Below, one piece after another: positions 16,824-24,336 of a DNA stretch of 37,574 nt. The notes beneath the pieces were generated by a model that made no database searches, was not told the origin of the DNA, and worked only from the letters and a program-made list of their open reading frames with translations. How positions within the stretch are numbered: the first letter of the stretch is position 1; each line of letters starts with the position of its first letter. The position numbers and the translations under genes were made by a program. The stretch comes from Roseovarius gaetbuli (GTDB taxonomy: Bacteria > Pseudomonadota > Alphaproteobacteria > Rhodobacterales > Rhodobacteraceae), in the NCBI RefSeq assembly GCF_900172365.1, contig NZ_FWFJ01000040.1, positions 1-37,574 on the forward strand, read 5' to 3'.

Positions 16824-18247
16824 GTCAAGCAGGCCTCGCTATTTTCAAAAAGGGGAAAGCGCGCGCCGCTGCGCGCTACGTCTGCCGCCACGGCCCGGTT
16901 GGGCGTGCCCGCAGGAAACAACAGCCCCGGATGCTTTGGTTCGGCAAAGATCACCGCTGCGGGGCGGGCATAGGCGGGCAAATCGGTCAGAAGCGCCGCG
17001 ATATCGGTCGGGGCGATGGGCGTGCTCAGGGCCACCACAAGGACAAGACTATCATCCGCGCCATGACACAGCGCCGCGCCCTTGATCCGCGGGTCGGCGG
17101 TCACGCGGGATTCAACCCATTCAGGCGAAATATTGCGCCCCGCCCCGGTGACGATCAACGCATCGCGCCGCCCCTCGACCACAAGACGGCCCTCGTGAAA
17201 GTGCCCGTTATCGCCGGTATGCCAGCGTTCGGGCGCCGCCGCGCCATTGAGATAGCCTTGCATCACCGTCGGCCCCGCGACCGTGATTTCACCGTCGATG
17301 ATCTTTACGTCGAGCGGGTCAAGAACCCGGCCCACCGTGCCCGCCATGGCATCATTGGGCGGGTTCATCGCCACCACCGCGCAGCATTCCGACAGGCCAT
17401 AGCCTTCGCAAACCGGGATGGCGTGCAGCTCTGCGCGCGCCAGCACGCTCGGCGGCGTCAGAGCGCCCCCGACCGCCACAAAGCGAAGCGAGGCGGGCGC
17501 GGGCGCGCCGCCCGCTTCGATTGCATCAAGCCAACGCGCCAAAAGTGTCGGCGCCACAAGGCTTGTCGTCGGGTTTTCCCGTACCATCGCCGCCAAGAAA
17601 GGCGCAACCGGCCCACCCAAAAGCGCGAATGTCGCCCCGGCGGAAAACACCGTTTCGGCCCCAGCAAGGATCGGCAGGAATACACCACAGGACTGTTCCA
17701 GAAGCTGCGCCAGCGGCAGCACCGACAGGTGCTTGTCGCCCGCAGTTGCGCCAACCACATCGGCCAGGGCCATGACCGAGCCCGACAGTTGTCGGTCGCC
17801 AAGCACCACGCCCTTGGGCCGCCCGGAAGAGCCCGAGGTATAGATCACACGGGTCGCGCCACCGCCGTATCGCGGCAGGTCCGCGCCCCGATCAGGCGCG
17901 TTCGGCGCGATCACCGGCAGGCCAAACGCCGCCGCGCGCGGCGCGCCGATAATGGCGCCGACCTCGGCATCCGCGAGCACATGCGCCTGTTGTTCGGGGC
18001 TGAAGAAAAACGGCACCGGCACAAAGCGGCGCCCGCTCAGGGTGACCGCAAGGTCGGCCACGACGAAATCGACCCCGCCGGGCACGGCAAGGCCGATCAC
18101 CGGCGGCGCGTCAGCAAGCGCCGCGCTCAGGGACGCCACACGCGCCGCAAGCGCGCGCCAGTCAAGCGCCTGCGCCTCATCGCGAAACGCGGGCGCAGTC
18201 GGGCGCTGCGCCGCGTTGCGCGCCAGGGCCGCAAAGACCTCGTGCAT
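16820..18247 (-). CDS. AMP-dependent acyl ligase-like protein
   Basis: The 475-residue ANL superfamily member shows the P-loop VIYTSGSSGRPKGVVL, VCEGYGLSE, a WHTGDNGHF segment with the ATP-ribose Asp, and the hinge region EGRRDALIVTGAGRNISPEW. It should adenylate a carboxylic acid and perhaps transfer it to a thiol. The C-terminal motif that normally ends in the catalytic lysine (PxTxxGKxxR) reads PAGTPNRAVAADV, so that lysine is missing. The gene is shorter than usual acyl-CoA synthetases (500-550). Its ATG overlaps the upstream hemolysin-like stop by one base (TGATG) and its stop overlaps the SDR start, giving tight coupling. Confidence 0.88.
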   Translation of the reverse strand: MHEVFAALARNAAQRPTAPAFRDEAQALDWRALAARVASLSAALADAPPVIGLAVPGGVDFVVADLAVTLSGRRFVPVPFFFSPEQQAHVLADAEVGAIIGAPRAAAFGLPVIAPNAPDRGADLPRYGGGATRVIYTSGSSGRPKGVVLGDRQLSGSVMALADVVGATAGDKHLSVLPLAQLLEQSCGVFLPILAGAETVFSAGATFALLGGPVAPFLAAMVRENPTTSLVAPTLLARWLDAIEAGGAPAPASLRFVAVGGALTPPSVLARAELHAIPVCEGYGLSECCAVVAMNPPNDAMAGTVGRVLDPLDVKIIDGEITVAGPTVMQGYLNGAAAPERWHTGDNGHFHEGRLVVEGRRDALIVTGAGRNISPEWVESRVTADPRIKGAALCHGADDSLVLVVALSTPIAPTDIAALLTDLPAYARPAAVIFAEPKHPGLLFPAGTPNRAVAADVARSGARFPLFENSEACLT

Positions 18248-18828
18248 CAGGACACCTTGCGGCGCGGATCAAGCGTCACCGGCTGCGGCGGCAAACGATC
18301 GCCAAAGGCACAGACCCAAGGGTCGCTGTCATAATAAGAGCCCCAATCGCCGGGGTTCGTCACCCGGTCAAGACGGGCGGGCGCCAGCATCACATGCGCC
18401 ATTCCGGCCCGGCCCAACAGGCGGCGCAGCGGCGCGGTGGCGGTGAAAACGCCCCACTCCATCCCGCGCTCGCGGCCCCAGCCGATGATCGCATCCAGAA
18501 CCGGCAAGACCGGAAACGGCGAGGTCGCCGCCATCGACACGACCTCAAGCACTTTGCCCGGACCGACCGGCCCATGGCCACAATCGCTCAGGACCGCATC
18601 GAACGGGCGCTCAAGATAACAATCCGAAAAGAAGCCATCCCGCGCGGTGCGGATGCCGGCGACGCAGGTGATCAGTCCGGTATGATTTTGCGCAACCACC
18701 AGGTTTGGGGCAAAGCTGCGGACGGTGGCGCCATAGGCGCTTTGGTATACGCTTGCGACGTGATCCTGTGCCGCAAGGACAGCCACCGGGCACGGCGTAT
18801 CTTGCGGGGTCATGAACGATATTTGCAT
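18247..18828 (-). CDS. Thermostable hemolysin (delta-VPH) family, GNAT-like protein
   Basis: The 193-residue protein matches the T_hemolysin family: VYQSAYGATVRSFAPNLVVA, LITCVAGIRTARDGFF followed by CYLERPF, KVLEVVSMAATSP, MEWGVFTATAPLRRLL, and NPGDWGSYYDSDPWV. The family has an acetyltransferase-like layout resembling the N-acyl-homoserine lactone synthase fold, so an acyltransferase role is more likely than haemolysis; that is inference. The start is the ATG at 18828, preceded by TTGAGGCAGACC. It heads the operon with the ligase, SDR and oxygenase and lies behind a predicted response-regulator site. Confidence 0.85.
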   Translation of the reverse strand: MQISFMTPQDTPCPVAVLAAQDHVASVYQSAYGATVRSFAPNLVVAQNHTGLITCVAGIRTARDGFFSDCYLERPFDAVLSDCGHGPVGPGKVLEVVSMAATSPFPVLPVLDAIIGWGRERGMEWGVFTATAPLRRLLGRAGMAHVMLAPARLDRVTNPGDWGSYYDSDPWVCAFGDRLPPQPVTLDPRRKVS

Positions 18829-18829
18829 G

Positions 18830-18861
18830 GTCTGCCTCAATCCGAGTCTGCCTCAATCCGA
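18830..18861. repeat. Tandem 16-bp duplication at the ribosome binding site
   Basis: The unit gtctgcctcaatccga occurs twice back to back (18830-18845 and 18846-18861). On the minus strand it reads TCGGATTGAGGCAGAC, so the Shine-Dalgarno-like GAGG before the hemolysin-like ATG is present in two copies. This is either a recent duplication or a binding site. Confidence 0.9.
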
Positions 18862-18869
18862 TCCCCTTC

Positions 18870-18920
18870 ATTTTAAGGGAACAAGACCGATGTGCACGCC
18901 ACGCCTTACACAAGACTTAC
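18870..18920 (-). promoter_or_regulatory. Predicted PmrA/QseB-type operator and -10 box
   Basis: The plus strand has cttac-acaaga-cttac at 18905-18920: two identical 5-bp half-sites with an 11-bp period, the spacing used by OmpR/PmrA/QseB-type regulators. On the minus strand this is GTAAG-N6-GTAAG, followed 29 bp downstream by TAAAAT (18870-18875) as a plausible -10 hexamer. It stands 77 bp before the hemolysin-like ATG and just after the histidine kinase gene. Confidence 0.6.
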
Positions 18921-18961
18921 GGAGCATACTTTTTTGTCGGCTGTTGCGGGGCAGACCCGGT

Positions 18962-20314
18962 TCAGGCGGTCGGCAGCTCGAACACGAAGACCGCGCCGCC
19001 GCCCGGTCGATCCTCGATCCGGCAGCGCCCGCCATGGGCCTCGGCAACCGCGCGCACGATTGCAAGGCCGATCCCGGCCCCGCCATCCGCCGATGCGCCG
19101 CCCCTCTGAAAGCGGTCGAAAAGCACCTCTTTGAGGTCATCCGGCACGCCCGGCCCGGTATCGGACACCCGCCAGCCCGGCGGGTTTGCACAAAGCTCGA
19201 TCTCGACCTCGCCCCCGACGGGCGCATGGCCAAGCGCGTTGCGCACAAGATTGCCGAGCGCCACCGACAAAAGCCCCGCATGTCCACGCGCAGGCACATG
19301 CTCCGCGCCACTTATGGCAAGGCTGCGCTTGGATCGCAGGGCCGGAATGCTTTTCTCGCGGGCCAGGTCAAGCGCGATCTTGTAAAGATCGACCTCGCCC
19401 ATTGCGGTCTCTCCGGCGGCATCGGCGCGCGCCAAGTCAATCAGCTGGGCAAACATCCGGTCAAGGCCCGAAAGATCTTCCAGCAGGACGCTCCGTTGCG
19501 GGCCATCCTCAAGCCCTTCGATGCTTGAGCGCAACACCGCCAGCGGCGTGCGCACCTCATGCGCCACGTTCGACGAAAAATCACGCTGTGCCTGATAGCC
19601 CAGTTCAAGCCGGTCAAACGCCCGGTTCACATTGTCGATCAGGGGGCGGATTTCGCCCGGCATGCCCTCGGCGCTCAGCCGTTTGTCCGGCGCGCCCGGC
19701 GCGACATTGCGCAACTGCGCCACCGCCGCGCGCAGCGGTTCTTGTGCGCGCCGCGCGGTGGCAATCGCCGCCGTCAGAACGATGATGATGCCCACGATGA
19801 CCCAGCTCACCTGTTCACCAAGCTCGTCGAGAAGGGTTATAAGCTGGCTGTGGCTGCCCTGCGACGACAGCCGCGAAACCAGAACAAGGCGCTCGTCCGG
19901 CCCTTTGACCGCAAGCCCAAGCCGCCCCCCCTCCAACAGGACGGTGCCCTGCTGCGCCTTTTGCAGCAAGGCCCTGCGCTCAGCCATGGCAAGCTCGGCC
20001 ATCTCCGAACCGACAACGGGACGCAGGTCGCGATCAAACACCGTATAGCGAAACACCCCGCCCGCCCCGGTAAACCGGATCGAGCCCGCAGGCAGGCCAA
20101 GATCCTCGGCCTCGGGGTCAAGCTGTGCCAGAATCTCGGTGGCCTCGCGGCGCAATTCGCCTTCGGTCCGCTCTTGCAGATGCTCGTAGAATTCGAACGA
20201 CATGATCGCGCTTGCAAGCAGGACACAGACCACCATGGCCAGAGAAATGTTGATCACCAACCTGCGCAAAAGCGATCCGCGCTGTCCGACCACTTGGCGA
20301 ATGCCAACCCTCAC
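18962..20314 (-). CDS. Sensor histidine kinase (QseC/PmrB-like)
   Basis: The 450-residue inner-membrane sensor has a first transmembrane helix at about residues 18-40 (LVINISLAMVVCVLLASAIM), a periplasmic region of about 125 residues, and a second helix near SWVIVGIIIVLTAAIATA. A HAMP segment follows, then the HisKA H-box with His252 in NVAHEVRTPLAVL. The HATPase domain has N-box LVRNALGHAP and G-boxes VSDTGPGVPDD and GAGIGLAIVRAVAEAHGG. It starts with GTG at 20314, overlapping the regulator stop (GTGA), so the pair is coupled. The signal is unknown. The downstream operon begins 134 bp later with a site fitting its partner regulator. Confidence 0.93.
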   Translation of the reverse strand: MRVGIRQVVGQRGSLLRRLVINISLAMVVCVLLASAIMSFEFYEHLQERTEGELRREATEILAQLDPEAEDLGLPAGSIRFTGAGGVFRYTVFDRDLRPVVGSEMAELAMAERRALLQKAQQGTVLLEGGRLGLAVKGPDERLVLVSRLSSQGSHSQLITLLDELGEQVSWVIVGIIIVLTAAIATARRAQEPLRAAVAQLRNVAPGAPDKRLSAEGMPGEIRPLIDNVNRAFDRLELGYQAQRDFSSNVAHEVRTPLAVLRSSIEGLEDGPQRSVLLEDLSGLDRMFAQLIDLARADAAGETAMGEVDLYKIALDLAREKSIPALRSKRSLAISGAEHVPARGHAGLLSVALGNLVRNALGHAPVGGEVEIELCANPPGWRVSDTGPGVPDDLKEVLFDRFQRGGASADGGAGIGLAIVRAVAEAHGGRCRIEDRPGGGAVFVFELPTA

Positions 20315-20988
20315 AGCCCGTCATCCTCAAGCACATAGCCAATGCCGCGCAGGGTCTCTATGCGCGGGGTTGCCCCGAGATCGGCCAGCTTTTTGCGCAG
20401 GCGATGCGCGGCGACCTCGATTGCATTGGGGGTTGGCGTGTCGTCAAATCCGTAGAGCGCATTCTCGATGTTGTCGCGCGTCAGGATGCGACCCTTGCGG
20501 CGCAGGAACACCTCAAGCAGGTCAAGCTCGCGACGCGACAGCTTGACCCTTGCGCCATCAATGCGCACCTCGCGGCCAACCGTATCAAATCTAAGATTGC
20601 CCGCCGTCAGATTCAGCCCAAGCACCCCGCCGGGACGGCGCAGCACGGCGCGCAGGCGCGCGACAAGTTCTTCGGCGGCGAAGGGTTTGACAAGGTAATC
20701 ATCCGACCCGCCATTAAGCCCCGCCACCCGATCCTCAAGCGTGTCGCGCGCGGTGCAGATCACCACCGGCGTATCGGGCCGCTCGGCGCGCAATTGATCC
20801 AACAGGTCCATGCCGTCGATATCCGGCAGGCCAAGGTCAAGCACGATGGCATCATAACCATAGCTGCGCGCGGCGTGGATCGCATCGGCACCGGTTTTGA
20901 CGCAATCGACGATGAAATCGTTCCGCTGAAGGCTCGCCGCAGTGTTCCGGGCAAGCCGTTCGTTGTCTTCGATATAAAGCAGCCGCAC
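20311..20988 (-). CDS. OmpR-family response regulator (QseB/PmrA-like)
   Basis: The 225-residue two-domain protein has a receiver domain (MRLLYIEDNERLARNTAASL, phospho-acceptor Asp51 in VLDLGLPDIDG, Lys in DDYLVKPF) and a winged-helix effector domain (LSRRELDLLEVFLRRKGRIL, ALYGFDDTPTPNAIEVAAHR). The start is GTG at 20988, the only position giving the standard receiver N-terminus, with AGGAG 10 bp upstream. The ORF stays open to 21228, but those codons lie in the divergent gene. QseB/PmrA members bind direct repeats with 11-bp period, as found before the hemolysin-like gene. Confidence 0.93.
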   Translation of the reverse strand: MRLLYIEDNERLARNTAASLQRNDFIVDCVKTGADAIHAARSYGYDAIVLDLGLPDIDGMDLLDQLRAERPDTPVVICTARDTLEDRVAGLNGGSDDYLVKPFAAEELVARLRAVLRRPGGVLGLNLTAGNLRFDTVGREVRIDGARVKLSRRELDLLEVFLRRKGRILTRDNIENALYGFDDTPTPNAIEVAAHRLRKKLADLGATPRIETLRGIGYVLEDDGL

Positions 20989-21010
20989 GGCCTGCCATCT
21001 CCTGCTGGTT

Positions 21011-22483
21011 ATGGATCGCCCGCATAAAAAGCGCGATGCGTTCTCTGATCTGCGCCGCCCTGACCGCCGACGCCGCATTATCCTGCAAGCGCGTGCCGCG
21101 CGCAAGCGGCCCAGGTCGCGGCATGAATTCGGGCAGGAAAGGCCGGCAAAAAAGGGCCGACGTGACAGGCGCGGCAAACCGCAGTTACGCCAAGCCAGAG
21201 TCAAAAAAATCGCGATCATTGGCGGCACCTGCCTTCTGAGCGGGGTCTTGCTTCAGGCCCTCTATCCCGCAGGTGACGCCGTTGTCGGCGCGCTCATTTT
21301 GGTGTGTTTCTACCTTTTCCCGGTCGCCTTCTACGAGATATTCGGCCGCAAGATCCACCGCCGTGCCTCGACCGGGCTGGATTGGGGTACGCCGCGCGAG
21401 GGCGATCTTCGCCGGGTCGGGATCAAGCTTGTCGGCTTCACGGCCATCATCGCCGCCGTGATCCTTGTTCATGCGGTGTTTCGCATTTATGCGGTACACC
21501 GTCTGATCCCGCCTCTTACGGCCTTCATCATCCTCGCGCCGTTCGTGGCGCCGATTGCGCTTGTCTACTTTTACCAGATCGACCGGCGCATGACGGACCC
21601 GAGGGATGGCTATCTTGAGCTTGGCAACTGGATTCTCAAGCGCAATTTTACCCCGGATTGGGAGCTGTTGAAAAACTTCACCCTGGGCTGGGCGATCAAG
21701 GGTTTCTTTCTGCCGGTGATGTTCACCTACCTTGTGTTCAACCTGCCGACGCTTCACGATCAGTTCATGCACATGAGCCAGGGACCGATCACCGCCGTCG
21801 CCTTTCTGGCCAAGATCATGGTCATCCTTGAGTTGAGCATCGTGGTGGTCGGCTATAGCATGACACTCAAACTGTTTGACGCGCATATCCGCTCGCCCAA
21901 TCGGTTGCTCGGGGCCTGGGTTGTCACTCTTATATGTTACGAGCCGCTCAATACCATCATCGCCGGCAGCGTCATCCGCTTTAGAAACGATCAGGACTGG
22001 ACCGCGGTCATCGGCGATTATCCGGTCATGATGTGGCCATGGCTTGGGCTTATCCTGGTGTCGTTCTTTGTCTGGGTTTGGGCGACGGCGATTTTCGGGT
22101 TGCGGTGGTCCAACCTGACCAATCGCGGGATCATCACGAACGGCCCCTATGCCTATACCAAACACCCCGACTATGCGGCCAAAAGCATCTTTTTCTGGTT
22201 GACTGCGGTGCCGTTTCTGACGGCTGTTTCTCCTTGGGGTGCGCTGACTGCATCGCTCGCGCTGGTGGTGGTCAACGGCATTTACTTTGGCCGCGGGCGG
22301 ATGGAGGAAAAGCACCTCTCCGACGATCCCGCTTATGTGGAATACGCGCTTGAGATGAACAGGCGCAGCGTGTTCCGCCACATCGCGCGGGTCTTTCCGG
22401 CCTTGATCTATACGGCACCGGATGGTCGCACGGGGTTGGAAAACGGGCACATTCCGCCGCACTCTGCCGTGCCCGCAGAATAG
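21011..22483 (+). CDS. Isoprenylcysteine carboxyl methyltransferase-like membrane protein
   Basis: The protein has up to 490 residues and many transmembrane helices. A C-terminal ICMT/PEMT-type module carries RWSNLTNRGIITNGPYAYTK with HPDYAAK, then the EEKHLSDDPAYVEYALEMNRRSVFR motif that contributes to S-adenosylmethionine binding. It would methylate a lipid-linked or membrane substrate. The start is uncertain. The ATG at 21011 gives an extremely basic 67-residue leader and has no Shine-Dalgarno; the first hydrophobic segment begins at VKKIAIIGGTCLLSGVLL (about 21200), but no good ATG or GTG lies there in frame. It is divergent from the response regulator, with 22 bp between the chosen starts, so it may share control with the two-component system. 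Confidence 0.8.
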   Translation: MDRPHKKRDAFSDLRRPDRRRRIILQARAARKRPRSRHEFGQERPAKKGRRDRRGKPQLRQARVKKIAIIGGTCLLSGVLLQALYPAGDAVVGALILVCFYLFPVAFYEIFGRKIHRRASTGLDWGTPREGDLRRVGIKLVGFTAIIAAVILVHAVFRIYAVHRLIPPLTAFIILAPFVAPIALVYFYQIDRRMTDPRDGYLELGNWILKRNFTPDWELLKNFTLGWAIKGFFLPVMFTYLVFNLPTLHDQFMHMSQGPITAVAFLAKIMVILELSIVVVGYSMTLKLFDAHIRSPNRLLGAWVVTLICYEPLNTIIAGSVIRFRNDQDWTAVIGDYPVMMWPWLGLILVSFFVWVWATAIFGLRWSNLTNRGIITNGPYAYTKHPDYAAKSIFFWLTAVPFLTAVSPWGALTASLALVVVNGIYFGRGRMEEKHLSDDPAYVEYALEMNRRSVFRHIARVFPALIYTAPDGRTGLENGHIPPHSAVPAE

Positions 22484-22505
22484 ACCGGCGCCGCAACGGC
22501 GCGGC

Positions 22506-23339
22506 TCAATGGCTCATCAGAACCGGAATGCGCGCGCGCAGGGCGATGTCATGGGTGACCCCGCCGATCAGCCCCTCGCGCAGCGGCGAATGTTCATAGG
22601 CGCCCATCACCAAAAGGCTTGCCCCGACCGCATCACAGTGATCGACAAGCGTGTCGGCAATCGAGCGTTTGCTGCGCGGCAGTTCGGTGAGCGTGACCTT
22701 GACGTCATGGCGATCAAGGATCATGCCCACGTCGATCCCCGGCAATGCGCCTTCAAGCGGCGAGCGCCCGACCGAGACGATTTCAACCTCGTCTTCGGTC
22801 TTGAGAATCTGCATCGCATCGGCAAGCGCCCGCGCGGCGGCGCGCCCGCCATCCCATGCCACCACCGCGCGTTTGCCAAACAGGGTGCCCTCAAAATTCG
22901 CCGGAAAGATGATCACCGGGCGGCCGCTGTCAAAGGTGACGCGGTCGGGGTAAATGTCGATGTGGCTCAGGTTGCGTTCAAGGTTGCTCTCATGCATCCC
23001 CAGAACGGTAATGTCGAAAAGCCGGGCATAGCGGGCGACGGTGCGCTGCACCGAGCCGCCGCTGTCGATCCAGTGAAGCCTGTCCTCGGGCACGACCGAA
23101 CAGGTCGCACGGAACTTGTCCTGCACATCCTGCGTCGGGCTGTCGGCGACCTCCAACAGGGCGGCCTGTACCTTTTTGGGCATCCACGGCTTCATCTGGC
23201 GCGACAGGAACGGGTTGCCGTGGGCGAAAAGCCCGGTCAGATGCGCGCCGTAATACTGCTGCATCAACACCGCACCGCGCAGGGCGGTGTTGGAGCCGGG
23301 CAAGCCGTTATAGGCCACGAGGATGTTCTTGATCGACAT
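22506..23339 (-). CDS. Tandem-domain universal stress protein
   Basis: The 277-residue protein has two UspA domains. The first begins IKNILVAYNGLPGSNTALRG and the second near GKRAVVAWDGGRAAARALAD. The C-terminal nucleotide-binding pattern is GASLLVMGAYEHSPLREGLI followed by a Thr-containing helix (GGVTHDIALRARIPVLMSH). It is cytoplasmic, with a general stress role. It is 12 bp after the panE-like gene in the same direction and probably the last gene of the tct operon. The ATG at 23339 follows AAGGGA. Confidence 0.9.
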   Translation of the reverse strand: MSIKNILVAYNGLPGSNTALRGAVLMQQYYGAHLTGLFAHGNPFLSRQMKPWMPKKVQAALLEVADSPTQDVQDKFRATCSVVPEDRLHWIDSGGSVQRTVARYARLFDITVLGMHESNLERNLSHIDIYPDRVTFDSGRPVIIFPANFEGTLFGKRAVVAWDGGRAAARALADAMQILKTEDEVEIVSVGRSPLEGALPGIDVGMILDRHDVKVTLTELPRSKRSIADTLVDHCDAVGASLLVMGAYEHSPLREGLIGGVTHDIALRARIPVLMSH

Positions 23340-23351
23340 ATTGCGCGTCCC

Positions 23352-24332
23352 TTATCCGTAAAGCCCGGCCGAGCGACCGCGCAGTTGCACCAGCGCCAGA
23401 ACCGTATCAATCGTCGGCGTCGGCGTGCCGGTCACGCGGCCCAATTCCTGAACCGAGCCGACAAGCGCGTCGATTTCCATCGGCCGCCCGGCATCAAGAT
23501 CCTGCAACATCGAGGTGCGATGCGCGCCGACCGCCGCGCCGCCGTCAATCCGGCGGTCCACGTCGATCGGGAATTTCACACCAAGTTTCTCGGCAATCTC
23601 CTGTGCCTCAAGCATCATTCCACGCGCCACGGCGCGCGTGCCCGGATCGGTGCAAAGCACATCAAGCGTCGCATGGGTAAGCGCCGAAATCGGGTTGAAC
23701 GACAGGTTGCCCCAAAGCTTGACCCAGATTTCATCGCGCAGACGCGGGCGCACGGGGGCCTTGAGACCCGCTGCCGTCAGCGCCTGCGACAGGGCAATCG
23801 CGCGCTCGGATTTGGAGCCGTCAGGCTCGCCCAGAGAAAACCGGTTGCCCTCGATGTGGCGGATCGTGCCGGGCTCTGACACTTCGGCAGCAGGATAGAC
23901 CACACAGCCCAGAACCCGGTCGGGGCCAAAGCCGTCCCATTGCGCATTGCCGGGGTCGACACTTGCCAGCCGGGTGCCTTCAAGCGCGGTGCCGATCTTG
24001 TGGAAGTACCACCACGGCACGCCGTTCACGCCGCTGACGATCGTGGTGTGATCGCCAATCAGCGGCTGCATCTTGGGCACGATGGGGGGCACCGAATGCG
24101 CCTTGAGGGTGACGATGACGTAATCCTGCGGGCCAAGATCAGCGGGGTTGTCCGACGCGGTGACCGGCACCGTGACCGGATCGCGGTCTTCCTCGATCAG
24201 GGTCAGGCCCTTTTCATTCATCGCCGCAAGATGCGGGCCGCGCGCCACAAGGCTGACATCCGCGCCCGCCTGCGCCAGTTTCACGCCCATATAACCGCCG
24301 ATGGCGCCGGCCCCGAAAATACAGATTTTCAT
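23352..24332 (-). CDS. Ketopantoate reductase family protein (PanE/ApbA-like)
   Basis: The 326-residue NADPH-dependent 2-oxoacid reductase-like protein starts with a Rossmann motif, MKICIFGAGAIGGYMGVKLA. It continues with VTLKAHSVPPI, VSGVNGVPWWYF, the conserved Lys/Asn segment IWVKLWGNLSFNPISALT, and a C-terminal domain with HRTSMLQDLDAGRPMEIDAL. PanE makes pantoate, but its place in a tricarboxylate-transporter operon, 4 bp after an acyl-CoA ligase, points to another 2-oxo or hydroxy acid. The ATG at 24332 is chosen because the Rossmann motif starts at once; an upstream in-frame start would overlap the ligase. Confidence 0.9.
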   Translation of the reverse strand: MKICIFGAGAIGGYMGVKLAQAGADVSLVARGPHLAAMNEKGLTLIEEDRDPVTVPVTASDNPADLGPQDYVIVTLKAHSVPPIVPKMQPLIGDHTTIVSGVNGVPWWYFHKIGTALEGTRLASVDPGNAQWDGFGPDRVLGCVVYPAAEVSEPGTIRHIEGNRFSLGEPDGSKSERAIALSQALTAAGLKAPVRPRLRDEIWVKLWGNLSFNPISALTHATLDVLCTDPGTRAVARGMMLEAQEIAEKLGVKFPIDVDRRIDGGAAVGAHRTSMLQDLDAGRPMEIDALVGSVQELGRVTGTPTPTIDTVLALVQLRGRSAGLYG

Positions 24333-24336
24333 ATGC

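Noticed and set aside
16931..18334. 467-codon plus-strand ORF opposite the AMP ligase
   Set aside because: Rich in Arg/His/Gly as typical for antisense frames; the ligase has clear conserved motifs.
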